In this document: positions 49,856 to 58,532 of the stretch, one piece after another | Layout of the letters: each line of letters begins with the position of its first letter | How positions within the stretch are numbered: position 1 is the first letter of the stretch | Assembly: GCA_046349935.1 (NCBI GenBank) | Contig: JAXMBK010000016.1 | Location: 1 to 64,000 of the forward strand | From: CAIXSC01 sp046349935 | GTDB taxonomy: Bacteria; Planctomycetota; Planctomycetia; Pirellulales; Pirellulaceae | DNA: 64,000 nucleotides | Direction of reading: 5' to 3' | Notes under the pieces: generated by a model | What the model saw: the letters and a program-made list of their open reading frames with translations, nothing else | Databases searched by the model: none | Told to the model about the DNA's origin: nothing | Program-made: the position numbers and the translations under genes

Positions 49856-52300
49856 ATGAATCAGGCGAACTCAAACTGCTACGCCGCCGCGATTGTCGCA
49901 TGGACCGCCGTCCTCGCGGTAGTCGTACCGACGCCGGCTGCCGAGCCGGCTCTTCCTGGCCGTCATCGACTTACTGAGGCGCAAGCAGGCGCGGTGTTGA
50001 TCGCCGACTTGCGTTGTGCCGCGTGCCACGAAGGCGTCCCGAATCAAGCTTGGCCCGAGAAGACCGCACCCGACCTAAGCCATGTCGGCGGGCGAGTCGC
50101 CCCCGAATACCTCGAGCGATTCTTGGCCTCCCCTGCGACGGCGCACCCCGGCACGACGATGCCTGACGTGCTCCACTCGCTGCAAGACGCGGAGCGCCCC
50201 CAAGCCGCCAAAGCACTCGCCCACTTCCTGATCGCTCAGTCTCGAACGCCGCTGGCGACTCAGCTTCTGGCAACTCAGCCGCCAACGTCCGCGGATCGCG
50301 AGCGCGGCAAGACGCTGTTCCATTCGGTCGGCTGCGTCGCCTGCCACGGTCCTCGCGCTGATGCGGATCCCGCCGCCGCCCGCACGCCCAATGCGGCCGA
50401 CGACGCGGAGGACGATCCGGACGCAGCGCCGACGGCGGACAAACTTGTCGCGCCGATCGCCGTTCCGTTGAATCACGTCGCCGCCAAATACACCCGCGCA
50501 TCGCTGAGCGACTTTCTGTTCCAACCGCTCCAGGTTCGCAGCGGCGGCCGCATGCCCGACATGAAATTGACTCCCGATGAATCCCAAGCCCTCGCCTCGT
50601 ACCTGATCGGCGAGGGAGCACCCAGCCATGTCGCATGGACCGCCGACGAATCGTTGGCCGCGGCCGGCAAGCGTTACTTTGAGCAATTGAACTGCGCCGC
50701 CTGTCACCTGCTGCCAGGATTCGCCGCCGCACCGAAGCGAAACGCCTTCGACAACGCCGATCTAAAGCGAGGCTGCTTGTCGTCCGACTCCCGGAACAGC
50801 CCGCGTTATACGCTGACGTCGTCGCAAATCGCGGCGATCATCGCGGCGGTCGACAAACGCGACGTTGAAGAAGCCGCGGCGACGACGGTCGCCAAGACGC
50901 TGACCGCATTTCGCTGCATCGCCTGTCACGTACGCGACGACTATGGCGGAGTGCATGAATCGATCAATGGCTTCTTCACCGGCAGCGAACAAAAGCTGGG
51001 CGACGACGGCCGCATCCCCCCGCCGCTCACCCTGGTCGGCGCCAAGCTCCAACCCGTGTGGCTGAAGAAGGTCCTGTTCGACGGCGATGCCGTTCGCACT
51101 TACATGACGACGCGCATGCCTCAATACGGTGCAGCCAACCTGAGTCATTTGCCGCCCCTATTCGCACAGCTTGACGTCCTCCCTGCGGCCGCGGGAACGA
51201 CGGCCTTGCCGGCGCTGCAGATCCCCAATCCCGAAAGTCGATCGGAGGCCGAACGAGAACGAGCCAAGCTGCTGCGAACCGCGGGTGCACAGTTGCTGGG
51301 GGACCGCGGCCTCAACTGCATCGCGTGCCACAACTTCAACGGCAAGTCGGCCTCCGGCAATCAAGGCATCGACTTGACGGCCTCATATCCGCGGCTCCAG
51401 TCGGCTTGGTTCAATCAGTACGTGCGAAATCCGGGCGCCTTTCGTCCGAGAACCGTCATGCCGACCGCTTGGCCCGACGGAATGGCGCTCCACAAGACGA
51501 TCCTCGACGGCGACGCCGAACAACAAATAACGGCCGTCTGGTTTTACATGTCGCTCGGGACGTCGGCCGCCGACCCGCCGGGCGTCCGCGGCATCAACAC
51601 CAAACTGGCGGTCGGCGACGAAGCAAACCTGCACCGGGGGCGCAGCCGAGTCGCCGGGTACCGGGGCATCGCCGTCGGTTTGCCGGAGCGACTAAGCTAC
51701 GCGTTCAACGCCGAAACGGGAACTTTGTCGGCGATCTGGACGGGCGACTTCGTCAACGTGAACTGGAGCGGCCAGGGGTCGGGCGACTTCCAACCCGCCG
51801 CCGACGCCATTCTCTTGCCGCAGGATGTCTCGTTCGCGCAGCTAGACGACGAACAAGCGCCGTGGCCGCGCATGCCCGTCACCTCGAAGGAAATGCGAAC
51901 CAACCCCGATCCTCTGTACCCCAAGAACCACGGCTACCAGTTTCGCGGCTATGGGTTGGACGACTTGGCCATTCCAACGTTTCGCTATCGCTGCCATCAG
52001 ATCCAAATCGACGATCGCTCAACAGCGGCGACGATCGACGAACAACTTTGGTTGAAGCGAGTGTTCACCTTCACGACGCCGACGCCGCAGACCGTTTGGT
52101 TCCGAGCGCTCGTCGGCGAGTTGCAGCAGGAGTCGGAACACGTGTATCGAGCGGCGCGGCTGCGAGTGAAATTGCCGCCGACGGAAGTCGTTCGCCGACC
52201 GCTTGAAGGCGATCCGAATCGTTCTGAATTGCTGCTCAAATTGACGCTCCCGCAGGGCCAATCCTCGTTGGAAATTCGCTATGAACCTCTTCCGAAATAA
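49856..52300 (+). CDS. secreted multiheme c-type cytochrome with five CxxCH motifs
   Basis: 814 residues with a signal/anchor near residues 9-28. Five heme c motifs: CAACH at 54, CVACH at 160, CAACH at 280, CIACH at 354 and CIACH at 488. Met102 in TTMPD and later Met residues could serve as axial ligands. The segments around each motif resemble cytochrome c domains, with HVGGRVAPEYLERFLASPATAHPGTTMPDV typical of a redox partner domain. The C-terminal 300 residues (VAGYRGIAVGLPERLSYAFNAETGTLSAIWTGDFVNV) carry no heme and look beta-rich. The last bases overlap the start of the next gene, which encodes a propeller of the dehydrogenase type, suggesting a partner in electron transfer from sugar oxidation (inference). 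Confidence 0.88.
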   Translation: MNQANSNCYAAAIVAWTAVLAVVVPTPAAEPALPGRHRLTEAQAGAVLIADLRCAACHEGVPNQAWPEKTAPDLSHVGGRVAPEYLERFLASPATAHPGTTMPDVLHSLQDAERPQAAKALAHFLIAQSRTPLATQLLATQPPTSADRERGKTLFHSVGCVACHGPRADADPAAARTPNAADDAEDDPDAAPTADKLVAPIAVPLNHVAAKYTRASLSDFLFQPLQVRSGGRMPDMKLTPDESQALASYLIGEGAPSHVAWTADESLAAAGKRYFEQLNCAACHLLPGFAAAPKRNAFDNADLKRGCLSSDSRNSPRYTLTSSQIAAIIAAVDKRDVEEAAATTVAKTLTAFRCIACHVRDDYGGVHESINGFFTGSEQKLGDDGRIPPPLTLVGAKLQPVWLKKVLFDGDAVRTYMTTRMPQYGAANLSHLPPLFAQLDVLPAAAGTTALPALQIPNPESRSEAERERAKLLRTAGAQLLGDRGLNCIACHNFNGKSASGNQGIDLTASYPRLQSAWFNQYVRNPGAFRPRTVMPTAWPDGMALHKTILDGDAEQQITAVWFYMSLGTSAADPPGVRGINTKLAVGDEANLHRGRSRVAGYRGIAVGLPERLSYAFNAETGTLSAIWTGDFVNVNWSGQGSGDFQPAADAILLPQDVSFAQLDDEQAPWPRMPVTSKEMRTNPDPLYPKNHGYQFRGYGLDDLAIPTFRYRCHQIQIDDRSTAATIDEQLWLKRVFTFTTPTPQTVWFRALVGELQQESEHVYRAARLRVKLPPTEVVRRPLEGDPNRSELLLKLTLPQGQSSLEIRYEPLPK

Positions 52301-53858
52301 CGGCCGACGACGCAGCCTGACGCTCGGTGTGCGCGCCTCGATGCGGCTCATCACGAGTTTGCTGCTTGCGGGTTCGCTGTTCGCTTGCTCGCTGCTTGCC
52401 TGTTCGCTGTTCGCAGAAGAAGTAGGCGAACGGTGGGGGACGGAAGAGCGGGAGCGGGAGTTTTATCCCATCGTCAACCTTCCGTTGCCTCCCGGCGAGG
52501 TGATCGAAGCCGGCGCCTTCGCGGTCTTGCCCGATCGCCGAGTCGCCGTAGGAACTCGACACGGCGACATCTTTCTGATCGACGGCGTCGACGCCGTGAA
52601 GCCCAATCCACGCTTCCAGCGCTTCGCCTCAGGACTCGACGAAATCTTCGGCCTGACCTGGCATGACGGGTCGTTTCGAGTGACTCAGAGCTGCGAGTTG
52701 ACTCGAGTGAGCGACCGCGACGGCGATGGAACGGCCGACGACTTCGAGACGATCTCCGACGACTGGGGCTATGCGAACTATCACGAGTACGCGTTCGGTT
52801 CGAAGCTGGCCGCCGACGGCAGCCAGTACGTAGCGCTCGGTTTGTCCGAGTCGTATTACTCGTATGCGCTCAATCGGGGCTTCATCATGAAGGTGTCGCC
52901 CGAGGGAAAAACGAGCGCTTTCGCAAGCGGATTGCGCAGTCCGGGAGGCATCGGGTTCGATGAACACGATGCGTTGTTTTACATCGAGAGTCAGGGGCCG
53001 TGGAACTGTTCTTGCAGCCTGAAGGCCGTGTCGCAGGGGAGCTTCCATGGGCATCCGGCGAGTTTTCCTTGGTATCGCTGGGCGCCCGAGCTGGGACCGA
53101 CGCCGGAGATGCCGAAGTCGGGAGGCCGAATTGCGACGGAGCGACAGCGCGTACCGCAATTGGTTCCTTACGCCGTCGTCTTCCCCTACATCCGGATGGG
53201 GCGTTCCATTTCGGGCTTCTCGATCAATCGCACGCAGGGCAAGTTCGGCCCCTTTGAGAATCAGTTGTTCCTGGGCGACTATACGCAGTCGATCGTGATG
53301 CGGGCGACGACCGAGAATGTCGACGGCGTTTGGCAGGGCGCCTGTTACCCATTCCGCGAGGGACTTTCGACGGGCATTTTGAACGTCGAGTTCACCGCCG
53401 GCGGCAATCTGCTGTGCGGCGGCACCAACCGCGGCTGGCCCGTGCGCGGCGTGAAGCCGTTTGCGCTCGAGCGGATCCAGTGGAGCGGCAAAACGCCGTT
53501 TGAAATCGAACGAATTACGATTCGCCCCGACGGCTTTCACATCGCCTTCACCAAGCCCGTCGATCCGACGCACGGCCAATCCGTAGACTCGTACGCACTG
53601 TCCGCGTTCACTCACCCCTATCACGCCGGCTACGGCGGTCCAGAGATCGAAAAGCACCGTCCCACAGTGACGACCGCAACGCTCGCCGACGACCAGCGTT
53701 CCGCCACGCTCCAGGTCGAGGGCCTGCGCGAAGGATTCGTGTACGAGTTCGACTTAGCGCGACTGCGTTCGAGCGACCAAGACGAGTTGCTTCACCGCCA
53801 TGCCTACTACACCCTGAACGCGCTCCCGCGCACCTCCCCGTCTCAAAGCCGACCGTAG
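52281..53858 (+). CDS. secreted glucose/sorbosone dehydrogenase-like beta-propeller protein
   Basis: 525 residues from ATG 52281, which overlaps the previous gene by 20 bases; ATG 52341 would give a cleaner signal (MRLITSLLLAGSLFACSLLACSLFA) and cannot be excluded. The mature chain has propeller strands with the PQQ/sorbosone-dehydrogenase-like pattern: GAFAVLPDRRVAVGTRHGDIFLIDGVD, RFASGLDEIFGLTWHDGSFRVTQSCELTRVSDRDGDGTADDFETI, RGFIMKVSPEGKTSAFASGLRSPGGIGFDEHDALFYIESQGPW, ILNVEFTAGGNLLCGGTNRGWPV. Asp-rich DRDGDGTADD may bind calcium. No quinone ligands can be proven here. Translational overlap with the five-heme cytochrome gene supports joint function. The TAG stop is in a palindrome. Confidence 0.83.
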   Translation: MNLFRNNGRRRSLTLGVRASMRLITSLLLAGSLFACSLLACSLFAEEVGERWGTEEREREFYPIVNLPLPPGEVIEAGAFAVLPDRRVAVGTRHGDIFLIDGVDAVKPNPRFQRFASGLDEIFGLTWHDGSFRVTQSCELTRVSDRDGDGTADDFETISDDWGYANYHEYAFGSKLAADGSQYVALGLSESYYSYALNRGFIMKVSPEGKTSAFASGLRSPGGIGFDEHDALFYIESQGPWNCSCSLKAVSQGSFHGHPASFPWYRWAPELGPTPEMPKSGGRIATERQRVPQLVPYAVVFPYIRMGRSISGFSINRTQGKFGPFENQLFLGDYTQSIVMRATTENVDGVWQGACYPFREGLSTGILNVEFTAGGNLLCGGTNRGWPVRGVKPFALERIQWSGKTPFEIERITIRPDGFHIAFTKPVDPTHGQSVDSYALSAFTHPYHAGYGGPEIEKHRPTVTTATLADDQRSATLQVEGLREGFVYEFDLARLRSSDQDELLHRHAYYTLNALPRTSPSQSRP

Positions 53859-53877
53859 CACAGGCTTCCAGCCTGTG
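53853..53877 (+). repeat. stop-codon-linked palindrome, copy 6 (C/G variant)
   Basis: CCGTAG with the propeller gene stop (53856-53858), then CACAGGCT-TCC-AGCCTGTG. Same variant as copy 3, again with a paired change in the outer base pair. Confidence 0.92.
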
Positions 53878-53910
53878 ACCCCACATTCTCCTCCCCCCCC
53901 TCATCCCCGA

Positions 53911-53943
53911 CCCTTCTCCCCGTCGCAGCGACGGGGGGAAGGG
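53911..53943. repeat. hairpin in a convergent gap
   Basis: CCCTTCTCCCCGTCG-CAG-CGACGGGGGGAAGGG forms a 15-bp stem with one mismatch and a 3-base loop. It lies between the propeller gene (plus) and the SprT-like gene (minus) and could terminate or stabilise either transcript. No T-run follows. Confidence 0.8.
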
Positions 53944-53971
53944 AGCATGAAGTCTCGTATTCCACTCGCGG

Positions 53972-54730
53972 CTAGACGCGTTTGAGGATCTTCGTTGGCA
54001 CGTAGAACTTGACGTAGCGTTTGCCATCGGTATAAGGGCGTCCGCGGGGATCTTCGACCAGCACGGTGACTCGGCGATTGATGCGGTTCACCACGCCGAC
54101 TAATTCGCGGCCTTCGAAGTCAAAGCGGACGTGCATGCCGGGGCGGATTCCGGTCGCCATCATGGTGCGTTCGCGCGGCGTGATGAGTTTGTGACGATGC
54201 TCGGTGTGATTGAAGATCCGCCCGGTAATCGACTGAAAACGAGCCCGCGCACATGACGAGTCTTGCCAAAGGATCATTTCGATCAAATGCACCAGCTCGT
54301 GCTCCATGATGCGTTGTAGAGCGTCGAGTCGGTCGCGGCAGACGATTCCGGCGACGGCTACTTCGCGGTGATCGTCTTCATGAAAGCAGCTGTAGAGGAC
54401 CGCCGCCGACGCCTTGATCTCGTACTTCACTCGTCCCGTGCGACGTTCGACGCGCCGGGTCGTGGTCCCTCCCGCACTTGTCAATCGCCGCGAAAGCGAG
54501 AACTGCAGCGGCGCATCCCCTAGCGCGGCCCGCAGACGCCCCGCAAAGAACTCGCGATCGTACGCCGCAAACAGCAGCTCCAGATCGAACGGATGGACGA
54601 CGGTGAAGTTCGGACCGTCCAAATACTTGGACCGACCGAGCACTTCGGCGTGAATGCGCATCGTCCGCGCCGACGCCTCGGCAGCCGGCACCACCAGCGA
54701 TTCGACGATCTTCAGTAATTCCGTTGACAT
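53972..54730 (-). CDS. SprT-like metalloprotease-fold protein
   Basis: 252 residues, no signal. The zinc motif HELVH at 144-148 lies in RLDALQRIMEHELVHLIEM, the SprT-like signature; HTEHRH about 30 residues on may supply the third ligand. The N-terminal half (FTVVHPFDLELLFAAYDREFFAGRLRAALGDAPLQFSLSRRLTSAGGTT) is also typical of SprT-like domains. The last 70 residues are an added basic beta-rich segment (GMHVRFDFEGRELVGVVNRINRRVTVLVEDPRG). SprT-like proteins are related to the Spartan protease family, but bacterial members mostly have unknown targets. Divergent from the pair of unknown genes to the right. Confidence 0.85.
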   Translation of the reverse strand: MSTELLKIVESLVVPAAEASARTMRIHAEVLGRSKYLDGPNFTVVHPFDLELLFAAYDREFFAGRLRAALGDAPLQFSLSRRLTSAGGTTTRRVERRTGRVKYEIKASAAVLYSCFHEDDHREVAVAGIVCRDRLDALQRIMEHELVHLIEMILWQDSSCARARFQSITGRIFNHTEHRHKLITPRERTMMATGIRPGMHVRFDFEGRELVGVVNRINRRVTVLVEDPRGRPYTDGKRYVKFYVPTKILKRV

Positions 54731-54901
54731 GTCTCTCTCGTGCCTGCTCCGTGCACACTTCGCCGAATTCTATCGCCGGACGCGGGAGGGAGAAAGAACC
54801 GCGTCTGGGAACGACGCCTGTTGCACAAACAGCACCTTTCTACTAGCCTTCTCGCCGACCGTTGTTTCACGCACCACTTCCCCTTCGGCGGCGAGCCTCC
54901 T

Positions 54902-56191
54902 ATGGCGAAAGACAACAAAGTTCAAATCGACGACGAGCTCCGCGAAGGACTGCAGCAAGCTCGGAAAACAGCTCGCAACTATCTCCTCGTCATCAAGGGT
55001 ACGAGCGTCGTCGGCATGATCGTTCAGAAGAAGACGATCTCCGAGGCGATGGTTCTCAAAGCCAAGACCGATTTCAAGGGAAACGCCGTGCTTCAGGGCG
55101 TGTGCGTCGGCAATGGCGGCGAACTGAATTTTGAAGTACTGGGAGCGGAACCAAGTCTCGCCATCAAGAAGGTGAAGGACTTTGTTTCCGAAAGCGCTGA
55201 TCTGGCCATCAAGCCGCAGTGGGTCGTCGTCCCGGCCTTTACCTCGGTGATCGACGACGACGAACCGCCGACCTCGAACGCGCCGCCCATTTCGTCGGTT
55301 ACTCCTCCTGTTCCACCGCCGCCTCCGCCGCCTCCGCCGCCGAACGCTCCTGCGCCGGGTTCGGAATTGGCGATGCAGTTCAAACAGCAGCTCACGGAAC
55401 TTAGCCCGCGCTACAAACAAGCATTGAGCGGCAAGCCGAGCAATCAGGCGGAATTAGAGTCGCTGATGGCGGCCACATTGGAAGCCGCGAAGACCAGCCA
55501 GTTCGCCGTAGCCTTGCAGCGGCTCGGCGCCTTGCGCGACAAACTGTCAGCGCCTGTCGGCAATGACCCGGCCGCTCGCTTCAACGAGCGACTGAAGCAG
55601 ATGTTGCCGAGGATCAAGTCGGCGGGAGGCACGCCCGCGGGCGAGAAGGCGTCGGAGTTGGCGCGCGAAGCGGGGCTCGGTGCTCGCAAGCAGGACTTTG
55701 ATTCGGCTCATCGACTGTTGGATGAGGCCGAGTCGGTGCTTCAAGGACGCGAGACGAACACGTCCCAAGGCGGCTCGTCGTCGACGCAGCAGGGCCTGCC
55801 TCCCGAGATCGCGCCGGGCATCGTCGAAAAGCGAAAGTTCCTGGCCTTCCGCTGGCCGAAGATTCCAGAGGAAGTGCGCACGAACTTGGAAGCACTGCGA
55901 GATTCCATCGAGGCGAACCTGCCTGAAGAGGACGCCGATCTACTGGTCGATCTTTCGCAGGACTATTTGGACGAGTTCTGCGACGAAATCAAGGACGCGA
56001 TCGACGATGCGATCAACGAGGGAGACGCAAAGTACGCGAAGGCGATCAGCGTCATTCGAACCTACCGAGCGAAGATTGCGCAGGAAGAATTGATTCAGCA
56101 TCTGAAGGCGAACTCGCTGCAAGCGAACATCGCCGTCGAATCGATTTTGTTGCGGGCGCTCGATGAAGTCGAACAGCAATTGGCCAAATAG
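54902..56191 (+). CDS. unrecognised modular protein with polyproline linker and paired helical repeats
   Basis: 429 residues from ATG 54902. Residues 1-112 are a compact alpha/beta domain (DDELREGLQQARKTARNYLLVIKGTSVVGMIV, LQGVCVGNGGELNFEVLG). A Pro-rich linker with 12 consecutive Pro between 136 and 147 follows. Two similar helical segments come next: 154-213 (ELAMQFKQQLTELSPRYKQALSG ... QFAVALQRLGALRDKL) and 225-281 (ARFNERLKQMLPRIKSAGG ... DFDSAHRLLDEAESVL), each with the pattern F..R/QL..L.PR. The C-terminus (about 310-429) is a charged helical region (IPEEVRTNLEALRDSIEANL, YAKAISVIRTYRAKIAQEELIQHL). No signal, membrane segment or catalytic motif. The next gene starts 47 bases on and is probably part of the same unit. 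Confidence 0.75.
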   Translation: MAKDNKVQIDDELREGLQQARKTARNYLLVIKGTSVVGMIVQKKTISEAMVLKAKTDFKGNAVLQGVCVGNGGELNFEVLGAEPSLAIKKVKDFVSESADLAIKPQWVVVPAFTSVIDDDEPPTSNAPPISSVTPPVPPPPPPPPPPNAPAPGSELAMQFKQQLTELSPRYKQALSGKPSNQAELESLMAATLEAAKTSQFAVALQRLGALRDKLSAPVGNDPAARFNERLKQMLPRIKSAGGTPAGEKASELAREAGLGARKQDFDSAHRLLDEAESVLQGRETNTSQGGSSSTQQGLPPEIAPGIVEKRKFLAFRWPKIPEEVRTNLEALRDSIEANLPEEDADLLVDLSQDYLDEFCDEIKDAIDDAINEGDAKYAKAISVIRTYRAKIAQEELIQHLKANSLQANIAVESILLRALDEVEQQLAK

Positions 56192-56238
56192 CGAGCGGCG
56201 TCAGAGCCCGTCCGAAAGATTAGCAAAGGTGCGTCAAG

Positions 56239-58518
56239 ATGGTGATGAATCCCGACGAATTGCGTCAGGCCGGCGACTGGATCGCTCAACTGAAGAAGAT
56301 CCTGCAATTGGGCGACGACCAGAATCGCGACTATGGACAGACGCCGAAGAGCGAACATCGCAGCACGAAGACCGCGGTCAAGCTGTTGTTGTCGAACCTG
56401 AAAAAGGGATCGAAGAAGACGCGCGACCAACAGACGACCGACAAGGACCTCGATCTGGTCGTCTTCAACGCCGTCGACAAGCTGATCCGCGACAAAGAGG
56501 AGAAGTCGAAGAAAGGCAAATCGACGCTCGATGCGGTCGACAAGTTTCGGCAGGTCTTCCTTCAGGAGTTTGCCTCTCAGTCGCACAAGAAAAATCCGCT
56601 TGACGACAATTGGAAGGACAGGGTCGAATCTTCGCTGCGCGCGCTGCGCAGCGAAGGTCTCGCCGACATCATTTCCGCCGGAACGGAGAAGCCCGAGGAC
56701 CTGAAGACTCATCGTACCGACCTTATCAGCACCGATGAAGGAAAGAAGCTGCTCGCGACGCGCCGCGAGCTAGCGGAAAATGTTCTCAGCGAGATTTCCG
56801 CCGACGAACTGAACGGGCTCGACCTCGACGGAATCTTCGGCGACGAAAAGCCGACCGTGGTTGCGGGGGCGTTGTTGCGACTGGCCAAGAACGAAACTAG
56901 CGCCTTTGCCAATTTCGATCCGCAGCTCTTTGTAGATCTGGCGCGGAACGTGCCCGTGGATGATTGGAACAATCAGACGGCGACCGACGGACCGCTCAAG
57001 GGCCTCGGCGCTCGCGTCTGCCAGGCGCTGTGGCGCAACCAGAACTACGACCAGATTTGCTCGCTGATCGATTTGGGCGTCGACACCAGCCTCGCCACGC
57101 GAGTCGATGACAAAGATGGAAAGGGCGGCGGCGTCTACAGCGGCTTCATCCAGCCGATTCAACACGTGACATCAAAGCTCTTGCGGCAAGTCCCTCGCTT
57201 TGACAACGGGGAACAACTCCCCGGTTGGACGATGAAGAAGCAGGTTCAAGGCGCCAAGAAGGTGCTGGCAGCACTGGAGAGGAACAATGTCTCCGAGACG
57301 TTGACGAAGTGGCAGGACGTGGAGAATTCGGAGATGATCAAGGAGTTCAAGAAGAACCCCGGCACCATCTGGGGATTCGAGGACATCCGCTTGCCCTATG
57401 TTCAAGCAGCCCACGAGACCGACGAAGGTGCACAGCCGCTACGGATGATGGAGCTATGGGAAGCGATCGACTTCAGCTTGAATCCGGACATGTACGAGCA
57501 ACTTGTCGACGACCCCGAAAGCGTCGTCGACCAAATCGTCGCGCTCGGCGTGATTGAACTCGAGAAGGGCTTCAAGTCGACGGAAGTCAAGCATCAGCTG
57601 AAGTTCGGCGACATCAAGAACGTCAAGGACGAATTCATCGCGCAGTTCAAGAAAGACGCAGCGTCTTTCTTGCGCGAATTCTCCAAGCAACTGCCGAAAG
57701 GCGCCTACGCCGACGTCGTGCTCGATGAAAACGACGAACCGGAGAAGCGAGGAGATGCCACGTTGCGCCTATCGGATCTCGCGGGCATCGTCCCCGACAA
57801 GTTCCTCGGCGGCATCGCGTGCAAGGCCGGACTGTGGTGGGCCAAGACTGAAGGGAAGCCGGTCTACTACTGTCTCGACGGCATCCATATGGAAGACGTC
57901 GTCAATTACAAGAAGGTCAAGAACAAGGCGATCGAAGACTTCCTTTCCAAAGGAGGCGTCGAGGGCGGCGCCAAGGGACACGACGAAGTCATCACGCTCG
58001 TCGAAATGCGCGAGATCCTCAAGAACTGGGACGACTTCAAGGACACCGTGAAGTTCGTCGACAAGGGCAAGATCCTGAAGGAACGAGAGCTCCAGGAATG
58101 GGTCGACAAGTGGCGCAAGGCGCTGCTCAAGGCGAACAAGAAGGCCGGACGTGCGCCGGCGCCCGACAAGAACGTCTACGCCAGACAGCTCAACGCCATC
58201 CACCCCAAGTTGCTCGAACGGATCGAAGTCAGCGACAAAGGCAATATGGACGCGCGCGACATCGTCCGCAAACACGGCTACCTTGTGAAGGTCGCCAATA
58301 CTCGACCGCACATCGTCTTGAAATACATCATCAGCAAGTGCGGAGTACTCGAGGAATATAAATTGATCCCAGCCGGACTATCGGACGCGGCCAGGGAATT
58401 CTCGAATGCCGACGATCTGACTCGCGAGGAGGCGGCAAAGAAGTTGGCAAAGCAGATCAAGAAGTGCCACAAAGACTATCGCGAGCCGCTGACAAAGTCG
58501 CTGCTTCCGAAGAAGTAG
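56239..58518 (+). CDS. unrecognised large lysine-rich protein paired with the gene before it
   Basis: 759 residues, cytoplasmic, no signal or membrane helix. The first 190 residues are strongly charged and Lys-rich (KKGSKKTRDQQTTDKDLD, KEEKSKKGKSTL). A middle region (about 195-330) has LNGLDLDGIFGDEKPTVVAGALLRLAKNE, then GARVCQALWRNQNYDQICSLIDLGVD. The segment CKAGLWWAKTEGKPVYYCLDGIHMEDVVNYKKVKN (about 532-566) has a Trp/Tyr/Cys cluster. GHDEVITLVEMREILKNWDDF follows and the C-terminus is basic (KKLAKQIKKCHKDYREPLTKSLLPKK). I recognise no family. Lys and acidic content and lower GC than the neighbours suggest different origin, though no mobile gene is near. Its partner lies 47 bases upstream. 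Function unknown. Confidence 0.7.
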   Translation: MVMNPDELRQAGDWIAQLKKILQLGDDQNRDYGQTPKSEHRSTKTAVKLLLSNLKKGSKKTRDQQTTDKDLDLVVFNAVDKLIRDKEEKSKKGKSTLDAVDKFRQVFLQEFASQSHKKNPLDDNWKDRVESSLRALRSEGLADIISAGTEKPEDLKTHRTDLISTDEGKKLLATRRELAENVLSEISADELNGLDLDGIFGDEKPTVVAGALLRLAKNETSAFANFDPQLFVDLARNVPVDDWNNQTATDGPLKGLGARVCQALWRNQNYDQICSLIDLGVDTSLATRVDDKDGKGGGVYSGFIQPIQHVTSKLLRQVPRFDNGEQLPGWTMKKQVQGAKKVLAALERNNVSETLTKWQDVENSEMIKEFKKNPGTIWGFEDIRLPYVQAAHETDEGAQPLRMMELWEAIDFSLNPDMYEQLVDDPESVVDQIVALGVIELEKGFKSTEVKHQLKFGDIKNVKDEFIAQFKKDAASFLREFSKQLPKGAYADVVLDENDEPEKRGDATLRLSDLAGIVPDKFLGGIACKAGLWWAKTEGKPVYYCLDGIHMEDVVNYKKVKNKAIEDFLSKGGVEGGAKGHDEVITLVEMREILKNWDDFKDTVKFVDKGKILKERELQEWVDKWRKALLKANKKAGRAPAPDKNVYARQLNAIHPKLLERIEVSDKGNMDARDIVRKHGYLVKVANTRPHIVLKYIISKCGVLEEYKLIPAGLSDAAREFSNADDLTREEAAKKLAKQIKKCHKDYREPLTKSLLPKK

Positions 58519-58532
58519 CCATCGCAGGCGCT

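Noticed and set aside
54902..56191. Programmed frameshift at the polyproline tract of the unknown 429-residue protein
   Set aside because: The frame is uninterrupted and the codons are mixed; there is no slippery run.
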